Below, in pieces: positions 36,030 through 48,800 of a stretch of 64,000 nucleotides of DNA; positions within the stretch are counted from its first letter, which is position 1; every line of letters starts with the position of its first letter. A model generated the notes under the pieces. That model was given only the letters and a program-made list of their open reading frames with translations, was not told where the DNA came from and did no database searches. Made by a program: the position numbers and the translations under genes. The DNA is from Chrysomallon squamiferum (taxonomy: Eukaryota > Mollusca > Gastropoda > Neomphalida > Peltospiridae), in NCBI GenBank assembly GCA_012295275.1, contig CM022666.1, positions 10,569,002-10,633,001 on the forward strand, in the 5' to 3' direction.

Positions 36030-36580
36030 AAGGGTCATTCCCTGTCAAATCACCCAATGGTTTAAACCCGACCGCCTCAGATTTTTATAAAACTTGGTAT
36101 ACTTGCTGACTGGGATCCCACAGCACCAAATCTTAAATTTTAGCCCAATCAGAGCAGTGGTGTGGGAGATATGGCCCACTGAATTTTGAGATTAGAACCC
36201 TCATATCTCAGGAACTACTGGGCCAGTCTTCATAAAATTGGTAGTTAGAAAGGCAAAATGACAAGGATTCCAAATCTGCTATTTTTGTTCAGTTTGGAAA
36301 ATACTGGAGTACCTTGACCTTTGCTATGACCTTGAAATTAACTGTGGATCACGTGACTTTGAGATGATCTTTATTGAAATTTAATCTCCCACATGTTAAC
36401 TAAAACATATAAAAGTTTCCTGGGTGTAATATTTTTTGTTTAGCCACAATATAGATTTAAAAAATGCACATACATGAAAATAACACCTTTTCAGCCATTA
36501 TCATCTGATTAACTAAAACCCGATTGATCCATTCTGGATGCTAGGAATTGTTTTGGGTGATTTGACATGGAATGATCCCC
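36030..36580. mobile_element. MITE-like element with 28-bp terminal inverted repeats
   Basis: The left end aagggtcattccctgtcaaa (running to cacccaa, 36030-36057) is the reverse complement, with three mismatches, of the right end at 36553-36580. The 551-bp element has no coding capacity. A CAA trinucleotide may flank both ends if the element starts at GGG, but the target duplication is not certain. Superfamily is undetermined. Confidence 0.7.
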
Positions 36581-36632
36581 AATTTCTTTCTTTTTGCTAG
36601 CCAAATAAATAAAATGAAATAAATAAGTTTTT

Positions 36633-36866
36633 CAGACAGTGCTGAGTATGTGGTTGTAAAACAATATTTGAAACCATTATAAATTTTTTTATAATATTTA
36701 TTTCCATCTTCAATACATTAGAGGTGGTATTTATACTAAAAAAGCAAACTGACCACGTGTTATTTGAATGATTACCTTGATACATTCATTATGTTTGAAA
36801 CCAGCTTTACAACAGAAAATTGGAAAAAGAAACAAATTTTTTTTAGTATCATTGGTCAATGCTACT
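36633..36866. repeat. Left copy of a long direct repeat
   Basis: Matches 38256-38446 in the same orientation. Shared blocks include 'gaaaccattata', 'tttatttcca', 'ttagaggt', 'gcaaactga', 'ttatttgaatga' and 'ccttgatacattcattat', ending at 'cattggtc(a/c)atgctac'. The left copy is longer, with an insertion near 36800-36850. Confidence 0.8.
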
Positions 36867-37033
36867 TTATTGGTGTGCATCTGTCGGTGAGGTATTGTCC
36901 TACAATCGTTTTCGAGTCGTGAGAAGTTAAAATTAATGAGAAGTTAACCTGACCATGTATGATCACGCCACCTCTGCTTTTATACGTGACTGCACGAGTG
37001 CATTTTTTTCATAATAATTAATATACTCACCGA

Positions 37034-37253
37034 CATTTTTCAACGTTCTGGAAACTTGTACAAGTTATAATAAGCAATCTTGTCATTCTGCTTGTCCAAC
37101 TGAAAAACAATGACCTGCTTACGTAGACAGTTTTTGGCCATCTGAACTATTTCTCAACGTTCAGGAAACGTCTACAAATTCTAATGAACAATCTCGTAAT
37201 TCTCCTTGTGCAACATGGCGACTGAAATGGAAATGACCTGCTTACGTAGACTG
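37034..37253. repeat. Tandem pair of about 100-bp units
   Basis: 37034-37130 and 37147-37253 share 'caacgttc(t/a)ggaaac', 'aagcaatct' or 'aacaatctcgt', 'attct(g/c)cttgt' and 'gacctgcttacgtagac'. The second copy has an extra CATGGCGACTG segment. Confidence 0.7.
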
Positions 37254-37772
37254 CGGATGTGACCCCGCCGATGCATGGATGCACTCGGCAATGAATTTCT
37301 GTCGAAAGTTATATTTTGTAAAATTGATTGATTCATTCATTTCTTAAAGTTTTTCTTTCTTTTCTTTTCTTTTTAATTTTTAAATTATCAGTTTCTTAAA
37401 AATGGCCATCAGTAGATGGACCAACAGGAACGATAACTCGTAACGGCACAAATTAGTTACGGAAAAAAGCCTCATGAAATTTCGCCGATTTAACGGGTAC
37501 AAACAACCCGTACATGTTCGTTTCTGCTGGTGGAACATTGACAGCTACAAAAGTTAATACATTAATCTTATTCCGCATTACAATTTCAGTTTATAATGCA
37601 CGCATTTAGTGATTTACACAAAAATAATCCAGTTTAAAAAGTTTGATTTAGCTGAAAAAGTAGTTAGAAAAGGCGCGTGCCATCATGGTTTGCTAACATG
37701 AACAACCATCCTTACCTTTATCAGTGTAAATCATAAAATGTTCTGAAAGATGGACGCAAAATAATTTAATTT

Positions 37773-37810
37773 GGAAGTTTAAAAATGTCCGTGAGCTCAC
37801 GGAAACTTCC
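37773..37810. other. Hairpin: 14-bp perfect palindrome within flanking inverted repeats
   Basis: CCGTGAGCTCACGG at 37789-37802 is a perfect palindrome. It is flanked by GGAAGTTT (37773-37780) and AAACTTCC (37803-37810), so the whole can fold with one 8-base asymmetric bulge. GC content is higher than in the surroundings. Confidence 0.7.
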
Positions 37811-38255
37811 TCCGATCGAAGTCGAAGATGGCACGTGGAACACCGATTAGTGTTTACAAACTTTTAAATACGTATGCCTTCAAATGCAATCAATTCTACA
37901 TGGATTATTAAAGTAATTTTGGAAAAATGTCTTTAATCAATGCCTCGTATACATAGATGTCTATTATTGAGAAGAAATTGCTGCAAAGGTCGAAATATTT
38001 TCTTTTTTGGGGGTAACTTTGACGTAATACCATCTCATACACGTTTCGTACAATATATATATTTTTTCAGATATTATTACGATGTTGCCAGCCAAAAAAT
38101 AAAACAGTAATAAAATAATAATAAAATAAAATAAAACAAAATAAAATAAAATTAACGATTTTCACAGACACTGGCGCGTCAGTATGAAGATGACTATTCT
38201 CATTAGGTACCATAATCATGATAATGTGGACACGTTACTCTGCTAAAACTCCATA

Positions 38256-38446
38256 GCAGACAATTCTGAGTACGTAGATGTAAAACGATACTTGAAACCA
38301 TTATAATTTTTTTTCTTATATATTTATTTCCATTTTCAATCCATTAGAGGTCGTATTTCCATGCAAAAAGCAAACTGATCACGGGTTATTTGAATGACTG
38401 CCTTGATACATTCATTATAACGCTTGAATCATTGGTCCATGCTACC
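38256..38446. repeat. Right copy of the long direct repeat
   Basis: Partner of 36633-36866. About 1.4 kb of non-coding DNA lies between the copies. This could be an LTR-like pair of a degenerate element or a segmental duplication. Confidence 0.8.
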
Positions 38447-38449
38447 ATT

Positions 38450-40920
38450 AACATCAAATAAATAAAGGAAAGAAATGAAAGAAAGAAAAGAAACAATACA
38501 AATACACACACATACAGAAACAAAAGTGTCTAAAAAAAATAAAAAAAATAAAAAAAATTAAAAGAACAAATGAAAAGAAAAAAGAAAATCTCTAATCAAA
38601 ACAGACCATGAGCCAGACCCCACATTTGGAGATTGTGATAAGATCCAGTTCGGATTTTTATTTGGTCCGATGTCTGAAGAGTCCAAAATCATTTTTTGGA
38701 CAATTCAGAATGGTACCTCTGTTACTGTACTCGTTAGACTTAAACAAACTGTTCGGTGGTGCATGTAACCATATTTCATGGTTTTTGTTGACAGCAATTT
38801 GATGTCACAAAAACAATGTTGTTGTTTTTTTTTTTTCATTTATAGATACAACCCATTTGATGGTAAGGTATAATGGCAGTTTATATTTATATAATGTCAT
38901 TTTTGAAATAATCATTCATTTTGTTGTTTAAGTTTCTTGTATTTTATACACAGAATATGTAGTTAAATTATGTTATCAGAACAAAATGTGTAGACTACAA
39001 TGATAGTTTTACATTTCATTCTAGAATAGTTCACAAGGACCAACAAATCTTGCCCACAGATCAGCTAGTTTACCAGATATTGAGATAGTATCGGGCTTGC
39101 TTGGTAAAATATTTGTACAAAATTAATTTATTACTTGCCACGGTTAGACTGTATTGTTGTGTACTTTATATGTTCGTATGTGTCTGCTTGTGTATTAATT
39201 ATCCATAATTATCCAGCTCATAATTATATCCAAAGTTGTCTCTTACTGTTAAGTGAATGTTATCTATGTTAAATAATATTTGGGTTTAGTTTGTATACAT
39301 ATATATATGTTAAAATCCCAAATTACAAGTTGATTTATTTCCTGCACTGTTTCACACTTATAATAATGGTTATCTGAAACTTGTGCATTTATAAAATTAT
39401 ATAGGTTTATATATAGTCCTCAGTATGAAAGTAGGTTAAAGGCAATTGCTGATAGTAACTAATTTAAGTATTGAATAACATTTTATATTTATCAAAATTG
39501 TTCATTACTGCTACAAATTGTTATACTGGTCAGTTGTATATGGTGATGTCATTATAAAGATATTTGAAATGAACTTAGAAGAAAAGTAAAAGTTTATAAT
39601 TCTAATAGAGATGAAATTATATTTTATAATATAATTTTCCCTATCTTCTTACAAATCAGTATAGACTGACATTTCTAGACATTTTTCAAACATAACATTA
39701 CTATTTTGAATTACTAAGTAGCGGTTCAGCTGTTAAATGTTGCTCTGACAACCTTTTTGTTCTTTTTTGTCCATTACCAGATAAAGGCTGGTGAAATTTC
39801 ATTTATCTCAACATTCATTAGAATTCAAAGAAAAATAAATATACATTTGTTAACATTCGTTATGGTTAAACTGGTTTGGACAGTAGTGGCTTTACCAATT
39901 CTTACTATAAACTTGTATGAATGAAAACAAAGAATAACAGATTAGTGTAAATAAGAACAGTTTAATTAACTGTATATGAACACACACACATATTTACATA
40001 CTCCAGTAGCAGCTCAAACAAAAATAACTGTTATGATGGATTTGGCACTTTGGACATACTGTTTTCTATAATTAAACGTTACCTGTTCACAATTATGATC
40101 AGCTATCTCATCTACATTGAGAACCGTCTTGGTACATATAATGTTAAACAGTGATAAATGATAAAAAAAACATGCATTGTAAATGAGTTGTATATGGGGA
40201 ATAATACTTACCTGTATATGTATAAAAAAAATTAAAATATCAAATATTTTGAAATCATGTGATGTTGTATGACAGCCATCTCAAAAAACCAGCAAAAATG
40301 ATGTAATCATTAGAAAATAAATAAATAAATAAATAAATAACAATACCACAATATAGATAACTCTAGTGATATGTTCTCCAGTTTGAAGTCTGCTTCATTG
40401 GACAATTTGTGTTTAACATAAGATGAAATAAACATGAGGATCTTCCATACAGACAAGTCAGTGCATTCCACAGCCTTAGACAAACCAGCACTGGTGTAAT
40501 AAAATGAGTCTTTGTCTCAGTACTACTTAGCTAAATCCCCACACCTCACCACACTGTCCTGACCATTAGAGTTTATAAAGAAGCGGACATATACAAAATA
40601 AAAATAACCATCTTCTTTAAGCATTTATTTTCTGATCTGACTCATTGCAAACAAATAGGTATATTATCTGAATAATCTAATTTAGCTTAAGGAATATGAC
40701 ATAAGCAGAAAAACAGAAAAAAGAAATGAAAGAAAGTATGAAATTCAGTTTTTAACAACATGCATCTTTGTATTATACCTGTTGTACTTAGTCGCAGGCA
40801 GTTTAATAATATTCATATGACTAGATTTATCAAAAATGAAATCTGTTTAGATTATAGACGAATGCTTGTAAGACAATTTACAATGAACTAGCAATGGTCA
40901 AACATTTTACATAAACTATT
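38450..40920. other. AT-rich intergenic DNA downstream of the RhoGEF gene
   Basis: A-rich simple sequence at 38525-38590. No exon was recognised. Confidence 0.5.
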
Positions 40921-40929
40921 TACAAAAAA

Positions 40930-41560
40930 AACCTATTAGTGATATTCAGACCCTTACACACTATTTACACAAAGTACCAGTGATAGTCAAGTTTTTAACC
41001 ACTCTAGCAACAGCCAAATCCTTACATAGTATCCACACAACATACTATTGATAGTCACATCCTTGCACACACTATTCATACAAGTATTATCAAATTCTTT
41101 ACTCACTATTCAGATAACATATTACAGTGGTTGTCACATTGTTGCTCACACTTTTTATACAATATATTACTTACCAAATCCTTACACTGTTCACACAAAA
41201 TATACTGATAATCACATCATTGCACACACTATTCATACAATATATTACGAAACTAGCACACTATTCACAAAAAATATAGTGATAGTCACATCCTTGCATA
41301 CATTATTCATACAGTATATTAATTATCAAATCCTTGCACACTTTTCATACAATATATTGTCAAATCCTTACACATGATTTAAACATATTGACACACATGT
41401 TGTTGTACATAATATTCATACAATGTAGGAGTCAAATCAGTACAACACACTACTTATATTAAATACCAGTAATAGTTAAATCCATATGGACTATTCATAA
41501 AATATATTAAATACTTACACCCACATGCTAGTGACAGTCCAGAGAGTTAAACAACATTTT
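40930..41560. repeat. Degenerate minisatellite, roughly 40-bp units
   Basis: Recurring text 'tcacatccttgcacacactattcatacaatatatta', with variants (tcaaatcctta, ttcacacaaaatata, gtgatagtca), about a dozen imperfect units. A plus-strand frame at 41048-41377 is only its translation. Confidence 0.8.
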
Positions 41561-42728
41561 ACAACATTACTAGTAGCAGTCAAAACAATTCACATACTAA
41601 TGACAGTTAAATCCTTCCACACACATAGAGAACTAGACATTGAATAACTGAAAACAAAAACACATGACAAAAGCATGACAGTAACAGTCTGGTCACAATA
41701 CAGATCATCTTATTATTTGACAGTGACTCAGTCACAGTTGTACTAATAAAAAATGGCAACAATGTTGCATAATGGAGAAAGATCACTTGAAATGCATTAT
41801 GTAATTTTAAATAGCTTATGTCTAAGTCATTTACACTGACTCAAACTGTTTTTCTTAAGTTTATCATTCATTCAGTCTAGCATTAATTTAGTGACCTGGT
41901 TTTCAAACTCAGACAGCATCTCACTATTATTATTTTCACTTTTGCAATGAAGAAGAATCAGTCAACTGCAGTAACATGGCTGGATTAGGTATTAAAAGTG
42001 TTAGAATGGTTCTTAAAAAATATACAATATGAACTTAACCCCCCCAAAAAACCCCAGCAGTTCCTACAAGGATAGAATTTTCTTTTATACATGTGTTCTT
42101 GAGGCTGACATAATTATAACACGAATTATCTAAAACAACTACATTTTATGCAATTATATAAATATAATTTATTCAGTATTATTTGTTCAAAATTTCTCTC
42201 TGAGAAATTTTTATTATTTTTCTAATCTCACACAGAGAAGAATCAGATTAAAAACATTCAGTTCTGAATCATACTGGTTTCACGTCAGCAAATCTTTTGC
42301 ATATGAAATGTTTATCACCATGATACTTGAAATTGTTGTTATGACGACCTGTTATCTTCATCACAAAATGTTTAAGAACTGGGTGTCATCTTGTCTTCCA
42401 AAGTACTGTTGTTGTCACAACTCTATAATTTAATCACAAAACTTTAGAAAATTGTATCAGTTCTAATGTTTTGGCAAACATTTATTTTGGTAATTATATA
42501 TATCACAAGTCTATCCAAAGAATTGTTGTCATGACATCTTATTGTGATAAAGACAGTGTTTAAAATGGCATCATTCGTTTGAGTCTATTTTCCCCTTTTT
42601 CAAAAAATGAGATAACTATAGGACCAGACATCTTATAAAAAAGTATTAAAAAACCACATGTACATCCACAAGATAATTTTTTAAAAGCACAGAATTGTGC
42701 AAAGGAAATAAATAACTGTGTTTTTAGT

Positions 42729-43747
42729 TTATTTCTCTGGTTTCTTCCCTCCTAGAAAGAACCATGTCAGTTTTTTTGACTGGTTGATGTTGTCAAGAGA
42801 GTGGGGTTGACGTAGTAACGAGCGGGGAGATGGCATAGAAAACTGGGCAGTCATTACAGGTTCCTTTCTCCTTGTCTGTCGCAAACTCCTGCTTCGTGTT
42901 GCCTGGTGTTTGACTGAAAAATAAACCAAAAATCATTTTGTAAGATATTTAAAAAATTATTATTACCTTTCTTTCAATGTCAAATGATTATATTTAAACA
43001 TTTTTGATGTTAATAACATTATCCTATTTGAACAATGTTTGATATTACAATATATTCTTTACTGAATATTTGACAATAAATAAATTCATACAAAAATGTT
43101 TAATGTTAAAATATACTCTTTACTGACATTAAACCTATTCACCATGTTTAGGAATGTTTAAGTTGATCTCAAATGGCATCTAGAAATGTCACATTTATTT
43201 GTACTTAAATTCTCATTAAAGATTTGTAATCTGCATATTAAAATAACATTAATATGTCAACAGCTATTTCGAACATATAAATAAAGTACACAGAAATATA
43301 TATTTAGTTAATATAACTGATTCAGTTGTTTTTTCTGTGACGATTTCATAGTCTTAGGCAAGTGACAAATAAAGTTTATAGCTGGGGTCAGTCATGCTAC
43401 CCCAGAAAACATTTAACAAAGCAAAAAAAAAACAACAGGATAATAATAATAATAATAAAAATTATTTTAACTGCGTCTTTTTATTTTTTATTGTTTTTTT
43501 TTTTACTTAATGTTTGGAAACATCCTGTCATATACATTACACAAAAATCTAGTATTAACATTTAAATGTTATTTTAGTATTTTACATTAGTTAAACATTA
43601 TTTACATATTAGTATTATCCTAACACTAACATTGTCATAGTGTTATCATTCTTTCAACCTTTATTACTAATCTGCATTTTTATTTTAATTAGTTTTAACA
43701 CCAAAGTAATCTGTCTATCACTGAAAATATACATGCCTTGAAATTTA

Positions 43748-43788
<41 letters not shown>

Positions 43789-45485
43789 TAAAGATAAAAT
43801 CAAAATTAAAGAGATCAAAATAAAATTTTAAAGATACAAATAAATCTATTTCAAATGTCTACCTGCAACTGTCAATCAAATAATAATGGGCGGGCACAAG
43901 ACAAGAAATAATAAATTAATAAATAATTATGCAAATACAATAAGCAACTGACAAGCAGATAATTATTATTTACCTATATGTATTAATATTTTGTAACAGC
44001 TGATATCATTCAAGTTTCCTTAACCAAATAGGTATAAAGAAAAGGAAAAAACAAAAACAAAACAAAAAAAAAGAGATGAAAATGTATATAAAAAGTAGAA
44101 ACCATACAAATGATGATACGAATATGGTGGTAACAAGCAAACGTTTAAAAATCTAAAAACTTTTATGTTTTTTTTTTTTTTTTATATCATTTTTAAAACA
44201 ATCTAAACCCTGTCATAGTACTGTTTTAAAAATCTGAAATGGTGTAAATTAAAAACACTAAGTAGTATTTCTGTTTCAGTGATCCTAAAAAATACACATA
44301 GGCATTATGCATCTTAGAATCTATTTGATTTCATTTGAAAACATAAAAGAATCAAATTAAAAAAATTTAAATAATAAAATAAATTAAAAAATTAAAATGA
44401 ATGAAGTATAAATGAAGAAACAAGCAGTGCATAGACACAACACACCAACATACACAGAACAACAACAGCCGTCCTGACTGGTGTATACCTTACAACGTCA
44501 GTGACATCACTGCACTCATCTGCTAGTCAGCCACATAAACAACCCTGTAAACAGCCGCAGCATTGTGTCAGAACAATGGTAACACTTTTGTGAATTTATT
44601 GCTCAAAATGTTTTTGAAAAAATATTTCAACAAAAAAAAATTTAAAGATTAAAATAAACAGGTATCATGGTTCAAATATGTAGTTTTGATTGTGTTAACC
44701 TGATGGGAAATCCACTATGTACTGATTAGGAGAAAAATGTAGTGTGTTTTGTAATTATATAAACTAGAAAGCATGTATGGTCATTGATAAAACAGATTAA
44801 ATTAGGAAAAAGCTTAGTGAGACAACTCAGGAAAACTGATCCTGGTGTCTTTATTGTGTTATATGACTGAGCTACGTATGTTTTAAAATTGGCAATAATA
44901 AATATCCAAATTATAACTTTTCTATGAATTACAAGTAAATAATTAAAAAAACAATCTTAATAAATTAAAAATAATAGGGAAATGAATCTTACTGATTAAC
45001 TGAACAGAACTGGGAGAACACAAGAGTTTGTCATGATGTTAGTCTTAAAGTGGAATAACTGATTCAAATATGATCTCATTATTTCATTTAGAAAATGAAA
45101 AAAAAAAAAAAAAAAAAAATAATAATAATAATAATAATAAATAAATAAATAAAATAAATAAAAAAAACATTTAAAAATCTACAAAGATCTGTATTATTAA
45201 CATATTTTCATGTTGACAGGCTGTCATTGGAGGATTTGATGCTGATGAAGGTTATATAACTAACACAACATCAATTTCTGTCACAATTATTTTAATCCTT
45301 GCAGTCTGTTTTGTATTATACTTTCTAATCCTGCTTAACGTGTACAATGACTGTGTAGGTAAATAGAAAGAGACAGATACATATGTGTATGTATCAAATC
45401 TATACACTACCTTTGGATTTTGAATTATTTTTCTGCTTCAAATGGTTTATTGCTCGTTCCTTTACATGTGCAGGAATGTTGAAAT
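42729..45485 (-). CDS. ARHGEF9: C-terminal tail exons of the RhoGEF
   Basis: Exon 45485-45411 ([18 protein letters not shown]) lines up with the FEISENQKRQAA segment of collybistin. The last exon, 42913-42729, encodes a basic Ser/Arg-rich tail ([14 protein letters not shown]) ending [16 protein letters not shown], close to the collybistin end SRLTPFKK. The stop TAA is part of an AAATAAA string; whether that AATAAA acts as a poly(A) signal is doubtful, and the 3' UTR probably extends further left. Confidence 0.88.
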
Positions 45486-45799
45486 CTAAGTGGAGGAAAA
45501 AAAGAAAATTGATAAATTTATGAAATAATATCTGTTTGATTAAATGGATTTAATTGAAAAAATTATACATATTGATTTATATATTTATTAATTAACCATT
45601 TCATTACCATTTTCCAAGTCTTCCCGCACACGTTGTCTCTCATTCTGAAAAGCTTTCAGCCATCTTTGTTTGATCTGAGGGGTTTTTGCCATGAGTAAAT
45701 ACCATTTATCTCTGCGCGTCTCATGTATTTTCCAGGCATTTCTCACTGTCACATTGTACTGGGAATCTACAAAATAGTTTAATATATCATAAGTTTTAC

Positions 45800-45830
<31 letters not shown>

Positions 45831-45835
45831 TTTGT

Positions 45836-45875
<40 letters not shown>

Positions 45876-48800
45876 AGCCAGCATTTAATGTATATTTTAT
45901 TTAGGTGCCTAGCAGATACAAATTGCTATACATAATTATATATTTCAAACATTTCATATACATAGATGCAAAACTGAATACATATTTAATTAATTTAATA
46001 CAACTATGAAAAGAGATACATGTCACACCAGTTTAATTAAGTGTATACAAACTTATGAAGTAATATTGGAACTTAACGAACAGATAAGTAATTTCTGACA
46101 CAAACCTTTACCATCCTCAATTGGAATTAGTTCAACATGGTCCAAGTACACTCTACCTCGGTAACCGAAACTTTTCTTCTTTAATAAGTCCTATAAAATA
46201 CAGTCATTGCTCATTAGACAAAACACACCTTCTGTGTGATATTAATAAATAATAACAAAGTTTTTAAGTGCACAAAATATTACAATAAAATAAAATGTGA
46301 AAAGCTATCAAATTAAATACAGTTATCTTACAGATTATTCAGAATGAGTTGAACTTCTCATCTGCCATAAATATTTAGCTGGAAATAAAATTTATTAAGA
46401 AAGTTACTTAAATAAATCTTGATCTATGAAAATGTTGTTGACAATTCTAACTGTTACGGTAGTGCTTTTGTGTGCACATGTGTGTGGATGTTAATAAAGA
46501 CAGGTGTGTTTATGTACAAATGCAAACACATATAACATGTCATGCAAATATATTTCTATATATTAACTAATTACAAAAAAAAAATATAGTGTAGTTTATG
46601 ACAAGCTGTGAGAATTATATTTATGTAACAGCCTGACATAAATAACTCATGTGTTATATTTTAAAATACATAGAATATGTATCTTGTTGATTAAGAGTGT
46701 AACGTGAAAACTTACTTTCTTACAGTAGACAAGTTGGTGATCAAATAAAAAGAAGTATCTTTCTTGTGACCAGCCATTTGAGTTGACCTTTATAAGGTCA
46801 CCAGAATAAATTAACTCTGAGCTAACCTCCAGGATGTCTGGACCCTGAATTTTTTAAAATAAAAACAACCATTATAATGTTAGTATTTATAACAAAACAA
46901 AATCATGAAATACAATACCACTTTATATTTTTTCTCAAAGTTAACTTCATTTCACAAGAATAGTTTTATATATATATAGATACCTAATAAAAAAAATTTA
47001 AATTCAAGCTTCTTAAACTGGGAATAAAACTACCAAAAATTACCAAAAATCCCATAAGAAAATATAGTTGCAGTTAAATGACATTTTGTGATAAAAACCA
47101 ATAAGTAAATGACACTGAAATATATCAAGAAGCACTGTTTTCACTCATCAGTTTCTAAGAGGAAGGAAACAGAAAAGTATTATAAATATAATACCTCCCA
47201 GTCCACTACTGTTGACTGCCAGACAGCCATTTTCTCTATACTCTCCATCTTACGTTTGCGTTCATTGATAAGCAGTGCAATATTCTTCATTGCATCAACT
47301 GCATCCTTCACCTGTACATAGTCAGGGTGGTCCTGTGGGGTGTATTTCAGCAGCTCAGCTAACTGCAGATGATATTTGCAGATTTTCTGTACAGGAGTGA
47401 GGAGGAAGCCCTCCAGTGGGATTTCCATCATGTCCTGTAGCAGACGACATGCCTGCAAGAAATAATACATTTTAAGTGAACTTTCTGTCAGCTCAAAGTA
47501 AATTATCTGTGTCATTTATATGTTAAAACAAACTAATCTACCTAAATGGATTGTTCTTAAATTCAAAATAACACATATAAAAGTGTTGAGTGATAATATT
47601 TGTATATATACAAAAATTTAAATACAATTTAAATAAATATAAAATTAACTAAAGGAGAAAACCTGATAACAAAATATTTGAGTGAATTGTAGATACCACA
47701 AAATAATAATAACTTTATTAGTAACAGTAATAAAAACAAATATATATTCAGTTTTTATGTGAGTTTATTAAAATATGGAGACCACTAACCAAGTTAGAAA
47801 AAAGTAATAATCAAAAACAAAACAACTAAAAATAAAAATAAATAAATTAAGAATTGGTAATAACAAGAGCATGATATATATGACAAAATAAGTATATCTT
47901 ATGTAAGTTTATCACATCAAAATGTATTTAAAAAGTATTTTACGCTGAACTAACTTCAAAAAAATGTTTGAATTTCTTCACTCTGTACAGCTCCTTCAGC
48001 TCATCACCAGCTCCTGGGTGATTATTACAATAATCTGAGTAGATTTCAAATCCTTTACTCTGTAACATAATAAAACAACACTTCATGAGACTGATTGACA
48101 AGCATACAACACTCATACAGTGAATAATTTATATAGAAATTGGAATAGTAAAATAGTTTTTACAGAATTACAGTGTGACACATGGGTAGATAAACAGAAA
48201 GAGAGAAACTGGATAAATATTACAGGAATCAGAATAAATTTCAGTTTTATGGTCAAATAATATGTACATCATTACATGTAACAGTGGACAGCCACACAAA
48301 CAGAAAACACTGACTTATTTTAATGAGTAGCACCCACAAGTATAAGAAAGAACTAACAGTAGTGAGAGGAAACAGTCTCACTACAGTCAGATATACTTAC
48401 ATGTATAAGGAAACAGTCTCACTACAGTTAGATATACTTACATGTATAAGGAAACAGTCTCACTATAGTTAGATATACTTACATGTATAAGGAAACAGTC
48501 TCACTATAGTTAGATATACTTACATGTATAAGGAAACAGTCTCACTATAGTCAGATATACTTACATGTATAAGGAAACAGTCTCACTATAGTCAGATATA
48601 CTTACATGTATAAGGAAACAGTCTCACTATAGTTAGATATACTTACATGTATAAGGAAACAGTCTCACTATAGTTAGATATACTTACATGTATAAGGAAA
48701 CACTGTCCAATCTCACTGGTATGCGGTGCATCCTGATTGATGTGTTTTTCTAGGTGAGTGAGGAATCGATTGGCAAAGGTGTAGATTTCTTCAATGTTTC

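Noticed and set aside
38608-38802. 64-codon plus-strand frame (MSQTPHLEIVIR)
   Set aside because: No family, splice or promoter support, and it is isolated in non-coding DNA.
48367-48690. CRISPR-like regular array (41-bp period)
   Set aside because: There are no unique spacers: the whole 41 bp is repeated, and the host is a eukaryote with intron-containing genes.
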